Source of the DNA: an uncultured Roseburia sp.
GTDB taxonomy: Bacteria > Bacillota > Clostridia > Lachnospirales > Lachnospiraceae
Length of the DNA stretch: 57,017 bases
NCBI GenBank assembly: GCA_947573605.1
Contig: CANPGM010000020.1
Coordinates: 1-57,017 of the forward strand
Direction of reading: 5' to 3'
Position numbers and translations under genes: made by a program. The notes under the pieces are model-generated. The model saw only the letters and a list, made by a program, of their open reading frames with translations. It searched no databases and had not been told where the DNA came from. Shown here one piece after another: positions 33,393-41,792 of the stretch (positions within the stretch are counted from its first letter, which is position 1; the number at the start of each line of letters is the position of its first letter).

Positions 33393-33773
33393 CTAGTTTA
33401 AAGTAGCAAGCAGAGCGCCCGCTTCCACCTGATCACCGACGGCTACATTAATACTTGCAACCGTACCGTCCTGCGTTGCAACAACCGGCGTTTCCATTTT
33501 CATGATTTCAAGAATGATAATCGGATCGCCTTTCTTTACGGCCGTACCTGCCGCTGCCTCAATCTTAAATACCTTACCTGCAGCGCCCGCTTCAATCTTA
33601 ACGCTTCCTGCGGCGCCGGATGCCGGGGCTGCCGCTGCAGGTTTTGCGACCGGAGCAGCCGCAGGAGCAGCAGCACGTCTCGGAGCAGCAGCAGCAGGAG
33701 CGGAGCCGCTTCCGTTCTCTTCTACTGTAACGTCATAAACATTTCCATTTACGGTAATCGTATAACTTTTCAT
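33393..33773 (-). CDS. Biotin carboxyl carrier subunit
   Basis: 126 residues. The N-terminal 25 residues form a small beta region, then an Ala/Pro-rich linker (about 28-60), then a biotinyl domain with [11 protein letters not shown], whose Lys in MKM is biotinylated by BirA. This is the gamma/1.3S-like carrier that swings between the two carboxyltransferases and OadB. The ribosome site is AGGAGG. It lies 68 bases after oadG and 19 before oadB. Ala-rich stretches are GC-rich relative to the neighbours. Confidence 0.94.
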   Translation of the reverse strand: MKSYTITVNGNVYDVTVEENGSGSAPAAAAPRRAAAPAAAPVAKPAAAAPASGAAGSVKIEAGAAGKVFKIEAAAGTAVKKGDPIIILEIMKMETPVVATQDGTVASINVAVGDQVEAGALLATLN

Positions 33774-33841
33774 GATAAAATCCTCCTAAATATAATAAAA
33801 TAGTATATTTTCTTTACAAAGTCCGTAATTCCCGCCGGGAA

Positions 33842-34576
33842 TTATCTTCTATGAATAGAACGTACTACAAACGAATCGGCAGGCACTCCTTCTTCCGCAG
33901 CAATCGCCGCAGAAATAACCGCGATCAATTCCAAATCATCCGTCATAACTTCTTTTGCAGCAACGGGGGCAGGAGCAGATGAAACCGGAGTCTTTTCCTT
34001 TTCTTCCTGCGGGGTCTTTTTCTTTCCAAGTCCCTGTATATACGGTATAATGCGGAAACAATAAATAATCAGACTGATTAATATCAGTACGGCAAATACG
34101 GTACCCATACCCATCAGTGTATTCAGCCCTGCTTTTGTCATTTTTTCGCCGAGTGTATAAACCAAATCGACGTTAATATCCGTAATCAGCAGCATTTCTT
34201 CCGTGTAATCGTACTCCCATACATAGGAAACCACGATCTCACGATCCGGATATTCCACATACTGATCTACGGTTACCGTTCCGTTTGCCTTGTTTACCAC
34301 AAGCTCGCCGAGCCCCTGATACACTCCGAGATCCGCCGTTGTCGTCTGCCAGCTCCTTACCAGCTTTAACATCAGCTCATTCGTCATATTAGCCGCTACC
34401 GCCTCAAGTTCGTCGTCCGACATTACAGACAACTGACCTACATTGCTTTCGGCAACTTCCTTTAACGTATCATAGCCTGTCCCATAATAGTCAACGGTTG
34501 TCGGGTCCTCCCCGCAGGCCGAAAAAGTCAGAAGCGCAAACATAAGACAAAGCAGCAAAGATATTTTTTTCTTCAT
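33842..34576 (-). CDS. OadG-like gamma subunit with N-terminal lipoprotein domain
   Basis: 244 residues, much longer than the usual OadG of about 80-120. A lipoprotein signal MKKKISLLLCLMFALLTFSAC ends in a lipobox with Cys 21. An outer domain of about 110 residues follows (DDELEAVAANMTNELMLKLV...), then one membrane helix (GTVFAVLILISLIIYCFRII, about 158-177). Inside come a Pro/Ala-rich linker and a short helical tail ending VVRSIHRR. The end resembles OadG/MmdD-type subunits that hold the carboxyltransferase to OadB. Clostridial versions of this form exist. It lies between mmdA and the biotin carrier. Confidence 0.82.
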   Translation of the reverse strand: MKKKISLLLCLMFALLTFSACGEDPTTVDYYGTGYDTLKEVAESNVGQLSVMSDDELEAVAANMTNELMLKLVRSWQTTTADLGVYQGLGELVVNKANGTVTVDQYVEYPDREIVVSYVWEYDYTEEMLLITDINVDLVYTLGEKMTKAGLNTLMGMGTVFAVLILISLIIYCFRIIPYIQGLGKKKTPQEEKEKTPVSSAPAPVAAKEVMTDDLELIAVISAAIAAEEGVPADSFVVRSIHRR

Positions 34577-34588
34577 AACTTCACCTTT

Positions 34589-36025
34589 CTATTTTGTTCC
34601 ATGTTTCTTATCCGGCGTTTTCGCACATTTCGTATACAGCATTTCAAATGCGGCAACCAGATATTTTCTTGTATCCTCCGGCTCGATCATTAAATCCACA
34701 TAACCTCTTCTCGCAGCAGCCATCACGTCAGACTGCAGCTTTTCATATTCGGCCGCCTTCTGATCAAGCACGTCTGCAGACGCATCCGCATACATAATCT
34801 TCGCCGCAAGCTTCGCATCCATCATGCCTACCTTTGTCTCCGGCCATGCATATACGAGGTCTGCGCCGATCGCCTTTGAGTTCATCGTTACATAAGCGCT
34901 TCCGAAGGCGTCTCCGACAATCAGATTTACTTTCGGACAGGTTGCGGACGCGAAAGCCGCGGTCATCCCCGCAAGCTCTTTAGCCAGCCGTTTTTCGGAA
35001 CACATGCAGGCCTGGAATCCTTTTGTATTTGTAATCGACAGAACCGGAATTTCAAACGCGTCACAGAAACGGATAAATTCCGCCGCCTTACGACAGCCGC
35101 GCGCCGATAACACTGCATCGAATTTCTCCGCTTCTTTTCCTTCTTCGTCATAAACCACAGTCCGGTTTGCCACCGCACCGACCGTCATGCCGTTTAATTT
35201 AATAAAACCGGTTACCATATCCTTTGCGTACTCCGACTTTGTTTCAAAGAATACATGGCTGTCGGAAATCTCGCTTAAAAGGTACGCCGCGTCGCCCTTC
35301 ATTGCCGCCATACTTTCGCATGCACGATTCAGATCGTCCACGCACTCTTCCGTATAAACGTCGCTTTCATTATTTAACGGCAGCATACCGACAAGCTCGC
35401 GAATCTGCGCAAAAATCTCATCTTCGCTTCCTGCTGCATCAATACAGCCCGTCTCTTCGGCCTGAAAACCGGCCGCAGACGTATCGCATTTATCAATTCG
35501 GTTCCCGTCGATTGCATTCGGAGAATTGACAAACATTTTTCCTTTTGTCTCTTCCATAAAAGCGAAATCGGATAAAGCCGGAACAACGGCAAGACCGCCA
35601 CCGCAGGTTCCGAAAATTGCGCTGATCTGCGGAACAACACCGGAAGCTTCTACCTCTTTGGCAAAAATCTCCCCAAATCCGTTTAACGCATCCACGGATT
35701 CCTGAAGACGCATTCCCGCACAATCAAGCAGGCCGATTACCGGCGCTCCCATCTTCATGGCCATATCGTATACGGATGCGATTTTCTTTGCATGCATTTC
35801 ACCGATTGTCCCGTTTAATACGGATGCGTCCTGGCTGTATACAAAAACCAGACTGCCGCCAATCAACCCGTGTCCGATAATAACACCGTCCGAAGGTGTG
35901 TTCGTGCCCGCAAGATTAAAATCCGTATTTCTTGCCGTTACAAGAGAACCGATTTCCATGAAACTGTTCTCGTCGACTAACCTGATAATGCGCTGCATTG
36001 CCAGGCTATCATTACTACTACTCAT
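34589..36025 (-). CDS. mmdA: MmdA-type acyl-CoA carboxyltransferase (12S-like)
   Basis: 478 residues. Two crotonase-like halves of the biotin-dependent acyl-CoA carboxyltransferase type. Conserved stretches: GHGLIGGSLVFVYSQD, GMRLQESVDALNGFGEI, FGTCGGGLAVVPA and GDAFGSAYVTMNSKAIGADLVYAWP. It transfers CO2 between an acyl-CoA (methylmalonyl-, glutaconyl- or malonyl-CoA) and biotin. It is first in mmdA-oadG-biotin carrier-oadB-oadA. The frame opens at 36040, but GGAGGG there is the ribosome site for ATG 36025. Which acyl-CoA it uses cannot be told; no methylmalonyl-CoA mutase is in the window. Confidence 0.86.
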   Translation of the reverse strand: MSSSNDSLAMQRIIRLVDENSFMEIGSLVTARNTDFNLAGTNTPSDGVIIGHGLIGGSLVFVYSQDASVLNGTIGEMHAKKIASVYDMAMKMGAPVIGLLDCAGMRLQESVDALNGFGEIFAKEVEASGVVPQISAIFGTCGGGLAVVPALSDFAFMEETKGKMFVNSPNAIDGNRIDKCDTSAAGFQAEETGCIDAAGSEDEIFAQIRELVGMLPLNNESDVYTEECVDDLNRACESMAAMKGDAAYLLSEISDSHVFFETKSEYAKDMVTGFIKLNGMTVGAVANRTVVYDEEGKEAEKFDAVLSARGCRKAAEFIRFCDAFEIPVLSITNTKGFQACMCSEKRLAKELAGMTAAFASATCPKVNLIVGDAFGSAYVTMNSKAIGADLVYAWPETKVGMMDAKLAAKIMYADASADVLDQKAAEYEKLQSDVMAAARRGYVDLMIEPEDTRKYLVAAFEMLYTKCAKTPDKKHGTK

Positions 36026-36045
36026 TCTTTCGCCCTCCATCTATA

Positions 36046-36115
36046 AAAATTAACAAATTTCGCTATGGTAATTGTATCTCTTTTACTGCAACATTTCAAG
36101 TAAATTGTTAATTTT
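36046..36115. repeat. Inverted repeat around the mmdA promoter
   Basis: AAAATTAACAAATTT (36046-36060) and AAATTGTTAATTTT (36102-36115) are inverted copies that differ by one missing base. One arm lies above the -35, the other at the predicted transcript start. They could be paired operator sites or reflect AT-rich symmetry. Confidence 0.55.
36071..36099 (-). promoter_or_regulatory. Promoter of the mmdA-oadG-biotin-oadB-oadA operon
   Basis: TTGAAA (36099-36094), a 17-base spacer and TACAAT (36076-36071) on the minus strand. Start about 36064, leader about 40 bases. Confidence 0.78.
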
Positions 36116-36122
36116 TTGTCAG
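36105..36122 (-). promoter_or_regulatory. Rex-like operator upstream of mmdA
   Basis: On the minus strand CTGACAA-AAAA-TTAACAA. It has the same build as the element before rnf (TTGACAA-AATC-TTAACAA), differing at one half-site base and in the spacer. One half fits the clostridial Rex half-site TTAACAA perfectly. It ends six bases upstream of the -35. Confidence 0.42.
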
Positions 36123-36127
36123 TTTCC

Positions 36128-37360
36128 TTAAAACAGTGATGTCAATTCTAAAATTCTTCGAAAACACCATTTAAAATCTATTTTTTTCACCGCAGTCTTT
36201 GTACGTACTTCATATTCCCGTACCGTTTCGCCCTGCGCGCTGATTGTAATGCTGCCTACATAGTCTCCGGCTTCCACCGGCGCCGTCAGTCTCGGCGCAA
36301 TCCGATACTCTGTTTTGAATTCCTCTCCGTTTGGAAGCAAAAGCTCCTCCGCTTCGCCTTTTCTCACCAGCTCCAGATCGACATAGGTTTCGTCGCCGAT
36401 AAACCTTCCCTGTCCGTCCGTTACCGGAATATGCTTTAAAAGAGAAGCATCCAGCTCAACCTCATTAATATTAGCCTTATAGAAGCTGTCTATGCCGTAC
36501 TGCATCAGCTTTTTTGTATCGGCCCATTTGTAGTTTTTATTGTTCGGCCAACCGCAGGCAAGCAGCGCGACAATATAGGTTCTTCCGTCCCGTGTAAGCG
36601 CTCCGACGTAACAGTATCCGGCATTTCCGGTAAAACCTGTTTTGCCCGAAAGCGCGCCATCCATCATCTGTAAGAATGCATTGTGATTCACGCAGCTATA
36701 AGAAGTTCCCTTTTGGATTTCGTTAAAACTGTAATTCGGCGTTCTGGTAATGGCCAGAAACCGATCCGCTTTCGGAGACTGTGTAATACAATAGCGCATA
36801 ATCAGTGCAAGATCCGTCGCTGTCGTATGATGAAAACTGCTCTCGTCCGTCGCGTCCAATCCGTTCGGCGTAATAAAATGTGTGTCCTTGCAGCCGATTT
36901 CTTCCGCTTTATGATTCATCATGTCAGCAAAAGATTCTACATTTCCTCCGACAAACTCCGCAATTGCCACAGCGCAGTCGTTAAAGGACTCCAGCATCAA
37001 ACCAAAAAGCAGATCCCGCAGGTAAAACTGCTGTCCCTCATGCATGCCCAGATGTACCTTCGGAGCAGCCGCCGCCTGAGAAGATACGGGAACAGCCGCA
37101 TCCTCCTCACAATTTTCAAGTGCAAGGATACAGGTCATTATCTTTGTAGTACTGGCATTTGCCATTGCCTCGTTTCCGTTTTTTTCGTATAAAACACGCC
37201 CGGAATCCGCGTCCATCAATACCGCAGATTTTGCAAAAAGCGTGTTTTCATTCGGTCTTTTTTCTTCGGCTTCATTTTCTGCCATACACGTTGTAGCGCC
37301 AAACAGCCATATTAAAAGGCATAGCGCCGCGGCAGCCGTCTTTTTTAAACGCCTTCTCAA
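36128..37360 (-). CDS. D-alanyl-D-alanine carboxypeptidase (PBP5/DacB-DacF type)
   Basis: 410 residues. Serine enzyme that trims the terminal D-Ala of peptidoglycan stem peptides. Signal peptide AAAALCLLIWLFGATTCMA. Active-site STTK (Ser-x-x-Lys), SFN (Ser-x-Asn) and KTG in ALSGKTGFTG are all present; a C-terminal PBP5-like domain follows. The frame starts at a TTG (37360) with GAGGA close upstream; no ATG fits. It is 116 bases after scpB, as dacB is near scpAB in Bacillus, where it acts on the spore cortex; that role is an inference here. Confidence 0.88.
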   Translation of the reverse strand: MRRRLKKTAAAALCLLIWLFGATTCMAENEAEEKRPNENTLFAKSAVLMDADSGRVLYEKNGNEAMANASTTKIMTCILALENCEEDAAVPVSSQAAAAPKVHLGMHEGQQFYLRDLLFGLMLESFNDCAVAIAEFVGGNVESFADMMNHKAEEIGCKDTHFITPNGLDATDESSFHHTTATDLALIMRYCITQSPKADRFLAITRTPNYSFNEIQKGTSYSCVNHNAFLQMMDGALSGKTGFTGNAGYCYVGALTRDGRTYIVALLACGWPNNKNYKWADTKKLMQYGIDSFYKANINEVELDASLLKHIPVTDGQGRFIGDETYVDLELVRKGEAEELLLPNGEEFKTEYRIAPRLTAPVEAGDYVGSITISAQGETVREYEVRTKTAVKKIDFKWCFRRILELTSLF

Positions 37361-37476
37361 TCTTCCTCACATTCCGCCGCCAAAACTTATTACATGCTTT
37401 GCGCGCTGTTTTTTCATAAATCTATATGCCGGAAAAAACAGGAATATGCTTAGGCTGTCTACCGTCCGGCCAATCC

Positions 37477-38046
37477 CTAAATATCGATATTTACCTTCAT
37501 TTCTTCCTCCGCTTCCTGTCGAAACTCCTCTAACTGCACCGGATTTAAGGTCGGAAGTTCGTCTACCGACTGTACGCCGAAGCTCCTTAAAAACTCCTCT
37601 GTCGTACCAAAAAGAAGCGGCCGGCCTGGGGCGTCTAATCTGCCAAGTTCGCAGACCAAACGATACTCCACCAGTTTATTTACCGCATGATCACAGGAAA
37701 CACCTCGGATTTTCTCAATTTCTACTTTTGTAATTGGTTGTTTATATGCAATAATCGAAAGCGTTTCAAGAAGCACGTCCGTCAGCGCATGACGTTTCGG
37801 CTGCTTTGCCACTTTTATTAAATACTCGTACATCTCCTTCTTGGTACACATCTGATAAGCGCCGTCCAGTTCAATAATCTGAAGTCCGATCGAATCGTCT
37901 TCATAATGCGCCATCATCCGTTCAATGATTTCCTTTGTGATACTTTTCTCTAAGTCAATCGCCGAAGCGATCTTTTCCAATTCTACCGATTCCCCCATGG
38001 TAAAAAGAATCGCTTCTATAATGGCCTCATAATTTTTTTCTTCCAT
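37477..38046 (-). CDS. scpB: Segregation and condensation protein B
   Basis: 189 residues. Winged-helix partner of SMC-ScpA in chromosome condensation. YEAIIEAILFTMGESVELEKIASAI opens the first winged helix, and TDVLLETLSIIAYKQPITKVEIEKIRGV with the ScpB signature lies at about 92-119. ATG 38046 has AAGGG seven bases upstream; the ATG two codons earlier is too close. It lies 20 bases after scpA. Confidence 0.95.
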   Translation of the reverse strand: MEEKNYEAIIEAILFTMGESVELEKIASAIDLEKSITKEIIERMMAHYEDDSIGLQIIELDGAYQMCTKKEMYEYLIKVAKQPKRHALTDVLLETLSIIAYKQPITKVEIEKIRGVSCDHAVNKLVEYRLVCELGRLDAPGRPLLFGTTEEFLRSFGVQSVDELPTLNPVQLEEFRQEAEEEMKVNIDI

Positions 38047-38066
38047 ACCCATACCCTTTTCAATTT

Positions 38067-38819
38067 TTATGCAACTATTCTGGACTGAATTTTGATATCG
38101 TCAAATGTTCTCTCCTGAGAAATAAAGATTTTCCCCATCTTCATCAGTTCCAAAACAGCTAAAAAGGTTACGATAATTTCCATTTTTCCGGACTGCGCGA
38201 GCAAAAGATTACGAAAGCTGAAGGAAACGTGCGTCATACAGTAATTTTCCAGATAGCTCATCTTTTCCTCCAGAGAAACTTCCTCTTTTTCTATTCTCCC
38301 GAATTTAGAACGAACCGGGTCAATCTTGTCCGTCTGTTTTTTCATGATGGACTTAAATATGCCGTTCAGCTTAGCTAACGACAGATCGGAAACCAGCTCG
38401 TCCAAATTCACCGGCTCTTCGTACGCCGCCACTTCGGGCGGAATCGTCGGCTCTTTAAAAAGTACGCGCTCCGCGTCCATTTGACGGTCACGGAGTTCGT
38501 ATGCCATGCATTTATACATTTTATATTCCAATAATTTTTGTACCAGCTCCGCCCTCGGATCTTCCTCCTCTTCCGCTCCTTCCGTCTCCTTTGCCGGAAG
38601 CAGCATCCGTGATTTGATATCGATTAACGTCGCTGCCATAACCAGAAATTCACTCATGATATTTAAATCGTTCCGTTTCATTTCGGCAATGTATTCCATG
38701 TACTGATTTGTTATTTCCACAATCGGAATATCATAAATATTCACTTTATTTTTTTCAAGCAGATGCAGCAGCAGATCCAGCGGCCCCTCAAACACCTGCA
38801 GTTTTACGGTCAGCTCCAT
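38067..38819 (-). CDS. scpA: Segregation and condensation protein A
   Basis: 250 residues. Kleisin that bridges the SMC heads. MELTVKLQVFEGPLDLLLHL is the kleisin N-domain that binds the SMC neck, and the C-terminal winged helix ends in VTFLAVLELMKMGKIFISQERTFDDI. The open frame extends to 38930 but the added residues are not conserved; ATG 38819 has GGGGAG at a loose 12 bases. First gene of scpA-scpB, divergent from the other carboxypeptidase gene (starts 38954). Confidence 0.94.
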   Translation of the reverse strand: MELTVKLQVFEGPLDLLLHLLEKNKVNIYDIPIVEITNQYMEYIAEMKRNDLNIMSEFLVMAATLIDIKSRMLLPAKETEGAEEEEDPRAELVQKLLEYKMYKCMAYELRDRQMDAERVLFKEPTIPPEVAAYEEPVNLDELVSDLSLAKLNGIFKSIMKKQTDKIDPVRSKFGRIEKEEVSLEEKMSYLENYCMTHVSFSFRNLLLAQSGKMEIIVTFLAVLELMKMGKIFISQERTFDDIKIQSRIVA

Positions 38820-38953
38820 AACTTTTCTTATCTCCCCGCTTACGCATTTCCTGATAGATTCTAACCTTTTTTGGAAAAAATAGCAAGCATAATGTACTTG
38901 CCCTTTCGCTATGCTGTATAAAGGAATCATTTTCTACAAATCAGGAGGTATCA

Positions 38954-40120
38954 TTGCGCTCGTTTATTTCTCTGTTATTATGTATACAGCTTGGCCTAAA
39001 CGGTCTGCTTTCTTTCGAAGTTCCGGAGGCAGGCGCCCCCGTAGACCTTTCCGCTCCCAGCGCTATTTTAATGGAGGCCACAACCGGAACCGTGATTTAT
39101 GAAAAAAATGCAAATGAATCGCGCCATCCTGCAAGCATTACCAAAATTATGACGCTGCTTCTTATTTTTGACGCCTTAGACGCAGGGCAGTTTTCCTTAG
39201 AAGATACGGTAACCGTTTCGGAATATGCGGCAAGCATGGGCGGCTCTCAGGTCTATCTGGAACCGGGCGAAACTCAGACAGTGGACACCATGATAAAGTG
39301 TATCTCTATTGCCAGCGCCAACGATTCCTGTGTGGCAATGGCAGAATTTATCTGCGGCTCCGAATCGGAATTTGTAGCCCGGATGAATGAACGCGCAAAA
39401 GGACTTGGCATGAACGATACCAATTTTGTCAATTGCTGCGGGCTCGATACTGACGGTCACATGACTACGGCTCACGATATCGCGCTTATGTCACGAGAAC
39501 TGATTGCCAAATATCCGCAGATACATAACTATTGTACTGTTTGGATGGAAAATATCACGCATGTCACGAGAAGAGGCGAAAGCGAATTCGGGCTAACCAA
39601 TACGAATAAGCTGATAAAACAATATCAATACGCCACCGGTTTGAAAACGGGTTTTACCAGTCTTGCAAAATCCTGCGTATCGGCAACCGCAGAAAAAGAC
39701 GGCATGAAACTGATTGCCGTAATTATGGGTGCAGCGGATTCCAAAGCGCGTTCCGCGGACGCAATTGCACTTTTAAATTACGGTTTTGGCAAATGTCAGA
39801 TCTATACCGATGAAAACAACGAACCGCTTTCACCGATAAAAGTGGAGAAAGGCGTTTTTGAAACTGCAGAACTGCATTATGAAGGCACTTTTCAGTATGT
39901 CTCAACAGACGGCTCAAATTTAAGCGGAGTCGTTAAGACGATGGAACTGCCGGAATCCGTGCCCGCGCCCGTAAAAGAAAATGACATAGCCGGAAGGGTC
40001 GTTTACACCTTAGACGGCAGGGAAATCGGTTCTGTCAATATTCTGTACAGCAAAACCGTTGAAAAGGCAACTTTCCGAGATTATTTTTCAAAGGCGCTTT
40101 TCTTCTATCTGACACAATAA
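38954..40120 (+). CDS. D-alanyl-D-alanine carboxypeptidase, second copy
   Basis: 388 residues. The same enzyme class as the 36128-37360 gene but divergent: signal MRSFISLLLCIQLGLNGLLS, SITK (Ser-x-x-Lys), SANDS (Ser-x-Asn) and KTG in GLKTGFT. The C-terminal domain continues to a short hydrophobic end ALFFYLTQ that could anchor it. The start is a TTG: AGGAGG (38943-38948) stands five bases before TTG 38954 and no ATG is in a better place. It is divergent from scpA. DacF-type D,D-carboxypeptidases act in vegetative or sporulating cells. Confidence 0.88.
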   Translation: MRSFISLLLCIQLGLNGLLSFEVPEAGAPVDLSAPSAILMEATTGTVIYEKNANESRHPASITKIMTLLLIFDALDAGQFSLEDTVTVSEYAASMGGSQVYLEPGETQTVDTMIKCISIASANDSCVAMAEFICGSESEFVARMNERAKGLGMNDTNFVNCCGLDTDGHMTTAHDIALMSRELIAKYPQIHNYCTVWMENITHVTRRGESEFGLTNTNKLIKQYQYATGLKTGFTSLAKSCVSATAEKDGMKLIAVIMGAADSKARSADAIALLNYGFGKCQIYTDENNEPLSPIKVEKGVFETAELHYEGTFQYVSTDGSNLSGVVKTMELPESVPAPVKENDIAGRVVYTLDGREIGSVNILYSKTVEKATFRDYFSKALFFYLTQ

Positions 40121-40142
40121 GTCCAAACGTATACTGCACAAA

Positions 40143-40167
40143 AAAACCGCCTGAATCAGGCGGTTTT
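40143..40167. terminator. Terminator between carboxypeptidase and cardiolipin synthase
   Basis: Perfect 11-base arms AAAACCGCCTG (40143-40153) and CAGGCGGTTTT (40157-40167), loop AAT. Both flanks are A/T runs, so it can serve both convergent genes (ends 40120 and 40194). Confidence 0.92.
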
Positions 40168-40193
40168 CTATTTCGTACAACGCACGTTGTTTT

Positions 40194-41729
40194 TCAGAGC
40201 AAAGGCGCAAAAAGACGCATGACGCCCTGAAAAATACGCATCACTGCATTCTGGTTTTTGAAAAATTCCAGCGTGATTTCATCCGAACACGAAAACACCT
40301 CATTGCAATCCTCTTTTAGTTCCATTACCGCATTCGTCCGGTAAAGAAATACACCGCATTCAAAGTGAAGAAAAAAACTCCGGTAATCCATATTGACACT
40401 CCCGACCGTAGCTATCTTATCGTCACAGACAAAACTTTTCGCATGAAGAAATCCGGGTCTGTACTGATAGATTTTGACCCCGCTTTCAATTAGCGGCGCA
40501 TAATGCGCCTGCGTAAGCATAAATACCATTTTTTTATCCGGGATTCCGGGCGTCACAATGCGAACGTCCACGCCTCTTTTCGCAGCATTACAGAGACTTA
40601 CAATCATCTCGTGACCCACAATCAGGTAAGGCGTAAAAATATAGACATAATCCTCCGCATAATTAATGATATTCATATAGATTGTTTCGCTGACATACTC
40701 CGAATCAAGCGGACTGTCGCCGTAAGGCTGGACAAGGCCGTCCGATTCAAACGGCTCTGTCTGATATGCCTTCGGCATAAACTGTTCGTAATTTTCGGTA
40801 GAATGATTCACATAGTTCCACATGGAAAGAAACATGACCGTCAGATTCCAGACGGCCTCTCCCTCAAGACGCACGCCCGTATCTTTCCAGTATCCAAACC
40901 GTTCAATTTTATTGATATACTCGTCGGCAAGATTGATTCCTCCGGTAAATCCGACTTTCCCGTCAACGACAAAAATCTTTCGGTGATCCCTGTTATTCAT
41001 AACCACAGACATAATGGGTTTAAACGGATTAAACGCCACGCATTGAATTCCTTTTTCACACATAAGCCTGCTAAAATTCGGCGGCAGTGTGCTGATACAG
41101 CCGACATCATCGTAAATCATGCGGACATCCACGCCTTCTTTTGCTTTTTTCTCCAGAATCTTGAGCATTTCGTCCAGCATGAATCCGTTTTCCACAATAA
41201 AATATTCCAGAAAAATAAAATGTTCGGCCTTTCGCAACTCCTCTAACATGGCCGGAAACATCTCTTCTCCGCTTTTATAATATTTTGTAGCAGTATTTTT
41301 ATAAACGGGAAAACCCGACCAGTCATTGATATATTTCGTCTGACGGTACGCCTGTTTGTCGTTTTGCTCCAGCCACTGCGTAATTTCAGGCGTAACGGAT
41401 AAATATTTCATCACCCGCCTGTTTACGGCGTCCATGCTGTTTCTTGTATTTTTCGTAATGCCGGAGCGTCCGAACACGGCGTAGAGTAATAACCCCGTAA
41501 TCGGAGAAAGCAGAATAAGAAATGTCCAGGAAAGTTTATTGCCCGGATTAATCCAGCGATTTACAATATGCAGTACTACAATTACCGCAATAACACGGAT
41601 TGCATAGTTTGCATACGTATACTGATAACTGAAGGAATACATAACAGCAGCCAGCCAAACGAACTGCAAAAGAATAAGCAGTGCAATAATTGTAAATCTT
41701 CCAAGAATCAGGTTGACGATTTTCTTCAT
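40194..41729 (-). CDS. cls: Cardiolipin synthase
   Basis: 511 residues. Joins two phosphatidylglycerols into cardiolipin at the membrane. Two N-terminal membrane helices, then two phospholipase-D HKD motifs: HRKIFVVDGKVGFTGG (about 249-264) and HAKSFVCDDKIATVGSVN (about 430-447). Length and layout are typical of bacterial Cls. The protein ends at 40194 beside a short ACAACG/CGTTGT repeat. It is monocistronic or follows the subtilase gene at 41793 by 63 bases. Confidence 0.95.
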   Translation of the reverse strand: MKKIVNLILGRFTIIALLILLQFVWLAAVMYSFSYQYTYANYAIRVIAVIVVLHIVNRWINPGNKLSWTFLILLSPITGLLLYAVFGRSGITKNTRNSMDAVNRRVMKYLSVTPEITQWLEQNDKQAYRQTKYINDWSGFPVYKNTATKYYKSGEEMFPAMLEELRKAEHFIFLEYFIVENGFMLDEMLKILEKKAKEGVDVRMIYDDVGCISTLPPNFSRLMCEKGIQCVAFNPFKPIMSVVMNNRDHRKIFVVDGKVGFTGGINLADEYINKIERFGYWKDTGVRLEGEAVWNLTVMFLSMWNYVNHSTENYEQFMPKAYQTEPFESDGLVQPYGDSPLDSEYVSETIYMNIINYAEDYVYIFTPYLIVGHEMIVSLCNAAKRGVDVRIVTPGIPDKKMVFMLTQAHYAPLIESGVKIYQYRPGFLHAKSFVCDDKIATVGSVNMDYRSFFLHFECGVFLYRTNAVMELKEDCNEVFSCSDEITLEFFKNQNAVMRIFQGVMRLFAPLL

Positions 41730-41762
41730 TCAAATATTCCTCCGATTGTTTATTACCTTAGC

Positions 41763-41784
41763 CGGAACCTGTGTCGTAAGACAC
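41763..41784 (-). repeat. REP-like intergenic repeat, copy C (after subtilase)
   Basis: GTGTC-GTAA-GACAC (41771-41784) with GGAACCT before it, nine bases after the subtilase stop (41793). The GTGTCGTnAGACAC core matches copy A at 13 of 14 positions. The outer parts seen in copies A and B are absent, so this copy is partial. Confidence 0.5.
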
Positions 41785-41792
41785 TTCCATTT

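Noticed and set aside
37361-37476. Short frame of 16 codons (MKKQRAKHVISFGGGM) between scpB and the carboxypeptidase
   Set aside because: No ribosome site, too short to judge, and it ends just before the TTG start of the next gene. Chance is likely.
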